In this document: positions 6,448 to 9,213 of the stretch, piece after piece
How positions within the stretch are numbered: the stretch's first letter is position 1
Layout of the letters: each line of letters opens with the position of its first letter
Source of the DNA: Rhodobacteraceae bacterium UBA2776
GTDB taxonomy: Bacteria; Pseudomonadota; Alphaproteobacteria; Rhodobacterales; Rhodobacteraceae
NCBI GenBank assembly: GCA_002352425.1
Contig: DEIK01000067.1
Coordinates: 35,926-45,138 of the forward strand
Length of the DNA stretch: 9,213 nt
Direction: 5' to 3'
Notes under the pieces: model-generated
Seen by the model: only the letters and a program-made list of their open reading frames with translations
Database searches by the model: none
What the model was told of the DNA's origin: nothing
Program-made: the position numbers and the translations under genes

Positions 6448-7659
6448 TTAAATGACGCCGTCTCTCGAAAGCTGGGCGAGGTCAGCTTCCGACAAGCCCA
6501 GTAGATCGCCGTAGATGTCGAGGTTTGATGCGCCCAGGTGCGGGCCAAGTGAATTAAGCTGCCCCGGTGTTTCCGAAAGGCGCGGCAAGGGTGAAGGGAA
6601 CGGCAGTGGGCCGATGCCCTCGACCATCATATCAGTTAGGGTTTTGCGAGCAGCGTAATGGGGATCTTTGGCGATGTCTGTGATCGACATCACCGCACCA
6701 CAGGGGACGTCGCCCGTATTACACACCATTTGCACCTCGGCTTGCGACAGAGACCCTGTCCATTTTTGCACAATGCCATTGACGGTGTCTTCGTCGTCAA
6801 TCCGCGATTGCACAGTTTGATACCACTGGGATGTGGCCAAATCGGGCTGTCCCATCGCCACGCTTAAGCGGGCAAACATTTTATCGTTGGTGCAGGCAAT
6901 CGCCACCCATTTATCATCGGTGCATTTGAAATGGCCGTGGGGGCAGGCGTTGATGGTATGAATGCCTTGGCGGCCGCGCACTGTGCCGTTCATCGCATGG
7001 GCGGGCGCAATTTCATCCAGCGCCCGAAACACCGATTCATACAACGCCACATCAACCATTTGCCCCTGCCCCGTACCATCACGGCTGCGCAGCGCCATCA
7101 TAATGCCGATCACCCCGTACAGCGCCGACATATAGTCCGCCAATGATGTCGACCCCGGTGTTAGCGGCGCGCCATCGACCGAGCCGGTTAGATGGCTTAA
7201 CCCGCTTACAGCGTGGGCGATGCGCGCAAAACCTGGCAGGTCGCGATACGGTCCATCCTGACCATAGCCCGACACCTTGAGCATGATCAGGCCCTTGTTA
7301 GCGGCCCGCAGGGTTTCATAGGACAGCCCCCATTTATCAAACGTGCCGGGGCGGAAGTTTTCAATCACCACGTCCGATTTCGCCGCCATGTCGCGAAACA
7401 TTTCAGATCCGCGCGCCGATTTCAGGTTCAGCGTGACGGAGCGCTTATTGCGCCCCTCGTTTAACCACAAAAGCGAGCCCGCCCCCGTGCCGCTATCGGT
7501 GCCAAGATTGCGCAGCGGATCACCGCCAACGGGGTGCTCAACTTTGATCACGTCAGCGCCGAATTCCGCAAGCGTTGCGGCACAGGATGGCCCCGCGATA
7601 AAGGTAGAGGCATCCAACACGCGAATGCCCGTCAAAGGGAGGTTAGCTGTGTTGCTCAA
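6448..7659 (-). CDS. CaiB/BaiF (class III) CoA transferase family protein
   Basis: This 403-residue protein belongs to the class III CoA transferases, which exchange CoA between an acyl-CoA and a free acid, or act as alpha-methylacyl-CoA racemases. Family features include GIRVLDASTFIAGP (11-24), GADVIKVEHP (35-44), ENFRPGTFDKWGL (100-112), the presumed nucleophilic Asp175 in SLADYMSALYG, and GQMVDVALYES (200-209 region). No ATG exists near the family N-terminus. I chose TTG at 7659, which overlaps the stop of the UbiA gene as TTGA and gives a normal N-terminus; GTG at 7671 would add four residues. No good Shine-Dalgarno is visible, so expression probably depends on coupling to the UbiA gene. 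The frame is open up to 7842, but that extension is the shadow of the UbiA gene. Its substrate and its link to the pentose pathway are unknown. Confidence 0.88.
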   Translation of the reverse strand: MSNTANLPLTGIRVLDASTFIAGPSCAATLAEFGADVIKVEHPVGGDPLRNLGTDSGTGAGSLLWLNEGRNKRSVTLNLKSARGSEMFRDMAAKSDVVIENFRPGTFDKWGLSYETLRAANKGLIMLKVSGYGQDGPYRDLPGFARIAHAVSGLSHLTGSVDGAPLTPGSTSLADYMSALYGVIGIMMALRSRDGTGQGQMVDVALYESVFRALDEIAPAHAMNGTVRGRQGIHTINACPHGHFKCTDDKWVAIACTNDKMFARLSVAMGQPDLATSQWYQTVQSRIDDEDTVNGIVQKWTGSLSQAEVQMVCNTGDVPCGAVMSITDIAKDPHYAARKTLTDMMVEGIGPLPFPSPLPRLSETPGQLNSLGPHLGASNLDIYGDLLGLSEADLAQLSRDGVI

Positions 7660-9092
7660 AACCCGAACCACGTCTGCCAAAGGCCCGCCGCGTAGAATAT
7701 CAGCGACAACAGGATTAACAAAATGCCGATGCCGCGCTTGTCGGTCATGGCAAAGACAATCGGGTCGTAGTCTTGTTTGCCCAAATACCCCAACCGCACC
7801 ATGCGAATAAGCCACCATGCCAGCGGCGCCAAGGCCACCCAAAGCAGCCAGCGACTGGGATAAAGCGTTTGGGCCTGTTCGCTAAAGCTGTAGAGAAAGA
7901 ACACCAGCAACGCACCAACCACACCCAAGCCAGCGACATTCAGCAGATCATCGCGGTCTGGGCGACCATAGCCACGGCCAGGCAGGCGTTCATCCGAGGT
8001 GGCCAAGGTCAGCTCGGTTAACCGCTTTACGCAGCCAAGGGCGATGAACACCGGAAAAATGAACACCAACATAAAACCCGAGGCAACCACCCCGCTGGCC
8101 GCGGCACCCGCAACCACGCGTAATGTATAAAGACTGGCCAAGGTGGTGATATCCACCCAGCGCATCCGTTTCAGACGCAGGGAATAGGCCAGCGACAGCG
8201 TCATGTATAAAATGACCACCAACAGGAATGCGCTGCCCAGATAAACCCCGATCCCCAGCGCAATCACGCCCAAGGCTTTGCTGGTTAGCATCCCAATCCC
8301 GATGGGCACTTCACCCGCCGCAAACGGGCGAAACCGCTTTTTGGGGTGCAGGCGATCCGCCTCAAGATCCAGTAAATCGTTGACTATATATATAGACGAG
8401 GCTGCGGCGCTAAAGGCGACCATGCCCAAAAGCACCATCAACAACGTGTCCAACCCAAAATCATGCGCCGCAATCATCGGCAGCACCAACAGGATATTTT
8501 TCACCCATTGATGTGGGCGCAGCGCACGCAGCAGATCGCGGGCTTTCCAACCTGCAGGGTACTGCGCCACTTGTTTGCCCGCCGCTGTCAGATCACGGGC
8601 AATACCCGCGTGTTTACCAACAATCAGCGCACCGTCTGCGTGCTCCCAAACCGCGCGGTCCACCGCACTGTCACCGGCGTAGTGAAACCCACCCTCGCCG
8701 AAAGCCTGTACCAACACCTCGGCTTTGGCCGACCCTTTAAGGTTAACGTCACCATCAGAAGCGAACACGTTTTGTTGGAACCCGTGGTCGTGGGCCACAC
8801 GGGCCACCAGCGCCTGATCAGAAGCCGATGCCAGCACCACATCGCGCCCGGATGCGAGGGTTTCATCGGCCAGCGCTTTGATATCAGCGTTCAGCGGCAA
8901 CAGGTCCGTGCGCAAATCAACCACGTTAACCAGTTCTTGCTTCAAACGGGCCGGATGGCGCAAATGCTTGATCGTCGCCTTTAAGGTCGCCAGCGGGTTG
9001 TGCCCAAGGCCTGCCCAAAAGCATTCATATAACATATCAGTGCGCAAGAGCGTCCCATCAACATCCAGCACCAGCGGTTTATTATCAGTCAT
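7656..9092 (-). CDS. HAD phosphatase-UbiA prenyltransferase fusion, polyprenyl-phosphate phosphoribosyltransferase-like
   Basis: This 478-residue protein fuses two enzymes. Residues 1 to about 185 are a HAD phosphatase: DVDGTL (10-15) with the nucleophilic and acid/base Asp, LASAS (87-91), Lys123, and GDSAVDRAVWEHAD with Asp141 and Asp145. Residues about 190-478 are a UbiA membrane transferase: LRPHQWVKN (190-198), the Mg/diphosphate motif NDLLDLEAD (Asn238, Asp239, Asp242, Asp246), YSLRLKRMRWVDI, LPGRGYGRPD (370-379) and YDPIVFAMTDKRG (442-454). The UbiA part resembles mycobacterial decaprenyl-phosphate phosphoribosyltransferase (Rv3806c type), which joins PRPP to polyprenyl phosphate. The HAD part could then remove the 5-phosphate. 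ATG 9092 is chosen: it overlaps the preceding transglycosylase stop within ATGACTGA. ATG 9128 is a possible but longer start. UbiA substrate choice is an inference from the fusion type and the DprE1/DprE2-like genes. Confidence 0.85.
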   Translation of the reverse strand: MTDNKPLVLDVDGTLLRTDMLYECFWAGLGHNPLATLKATIKHLRHPARLKQELVNVVDLRTDLLPLNADIKALADETLASGRDVVLASASDQALVARVAHDHGFQQNVFASDGDVNLKGSAKAEVLVQAFGEGGFHYAGDSAVDRAVWEHADGALIVGKHAGIARDLTAAGKQVAQYPAGWKARDLLRALRPHQWVKNILLVLPMIAAHDFGLDTLLMVLLGMVAFSAAASSIYIVNDLLDLEADRLHPKKRFRPFAAGEVPIGIGMLTSKALGVIALGIGVYLGSAFLLVVILYMTLSLAYSLRLKRMRWVDITTLASLYTLRVVAGAAASGVVASGFMLVFIFPVFIALGCVKRLTELTLATSDERLPGRGYGRPDRDDLLNVAGLGVVGALLVFFLYSFSEQAQTLYPSRWLLWVALAPLAWWLIRMVRLGYLGKQDYDPIVFAMTDKRGIGILLILLSLIFYAAGLWQTWFGF

Positions 9093-9213
9093 TTGAGGCC
9101 AGCCCTCGTACAGCAAACACACAGCCATCCGTCACCAATTCAGGCGGGGTCAGGCACAACCCACGCGCAACCGTCCATGCGGCCAAAACTTTGGGCACAT
9201 AGGCACGGGTTTC
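9085..9213 (-). CDS. lytic transglycosylase, C-terminal end (partial)
   Basis: The minus strand from the right edge reads an open frame of 42 residues ending in TGA at 9087-9085. It contains ETRAYVPKVLAAWTVARGLC followed by TPPELVTDGCVFAVRG. The ETR-YVPK-AAW motif is the typical end of an SLT-type (Slt70-like) lytic transglycosylase domain, and the following Cys-containing tail is like that of alphaproteobacterial members. These periplasmic enzymes cleave peptidoglycan glycan strands to 1,6-anhydro-muropeptides. The catalytic Glu and signal peptide lie outside the window. The stop overlaps the UbiA-fusion start by eight bases, so the two genes form an operon with likely translational coupling. 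Confidence 0.75.
   Translation of the reverse strand, partial: ETRAYVPKVLAAWTVARGLCLTPPELVTDGCVFAVRGLASND

Noticed and set aside
7660..7842. N-terminal extension of the CaiB-family protein up to an ATG at 7842
   Set aside because: This stretch lies wholly inside the UbiA coding region in another frame, and its sequence has no similarity to CaiB N-termini, which begin just before GIRVLD.
7656..9092. UbiA domain as 4-hydroxybenzoate or heme prenyltransferase
   Set aside because: The fusion to a HAD domain, motifs such as LPGRGY and YDPIVFAMTDKRG, and DprE1/DprE2-like neighbours fit the phosphoribosyltransferase-like branch better; COQ2/CtaB types lack these.

Overview
The window looks like chromosomal DNA of an alphaproteobacterium, most likely Rhodobacterales (Roseobacter group). 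I infer this from the protein styles (TopA C-terminus with a Lys/Ala/Pro tail, ScoAB-type CoA transferase, lytic transglycosylase C-terminus, CaiB family protein), the moderately high GC of most genes and the tight overlapping operons. No database search was possible, so the taxon is an inference.

Layout from left to right: (1) the 3' end of topA (DNA topoisomerase I) on the + strand; (2) a two-gene + strand operon for a family I CoA transferase (ScoA/ScoB type), ending near a 9-bp stem hairpin; (3) an AT-richer islet with one - strand gene for a small CX4R-type tyrosine-phosphatase-like protein, with poorly structured flanks; (4) a + strand operon of three overlapping genes: a UPF0104 / LPG-synthase-TM (flippase-like) membrane protein, a DprE1-like FAD oxidase and a DprE2-like short-chain reductase; (5) a convergent - strand operon, read from the right edge: the C-terminus of a lytic transglycosylase, a HAD phosphatase-UbiA transferase fusion, and a CaiB/BaiF CoA transferase.

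The most interesting content is in (4) and (5). Together the UbiA-HAD fusion, the DprE1-like oxidase and the DprE2-like reductase supply every step known from mycobacteria for making polyprenyl-phosphoryl-D-arabinose from PRPP and polyprenyl phosphate: 5-phosphoribosyl transfer, dephosphorylation, and C2 epimerisation by oxidation and reduction. The UPF0104 protein is translationally overlapped with the DprE1-like gene and is a candidate to move the lipid-linked sugar, or a related lipid, across the membrane. No arabinosyltransferase is visible in the window, so the acceptor glycan is unknown. The same enzyme types are known from arabinosylation of Nod factors in Azorhizobium (noe genes), but a chromosomal copy beside a peptidoglycan hydrolase gene in a probable marine-type alphaproteobacterium suggests an envelope role that deserves study.

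No tRNA, rRNA, CRISPR array, transposase or riboswitch was recognised.
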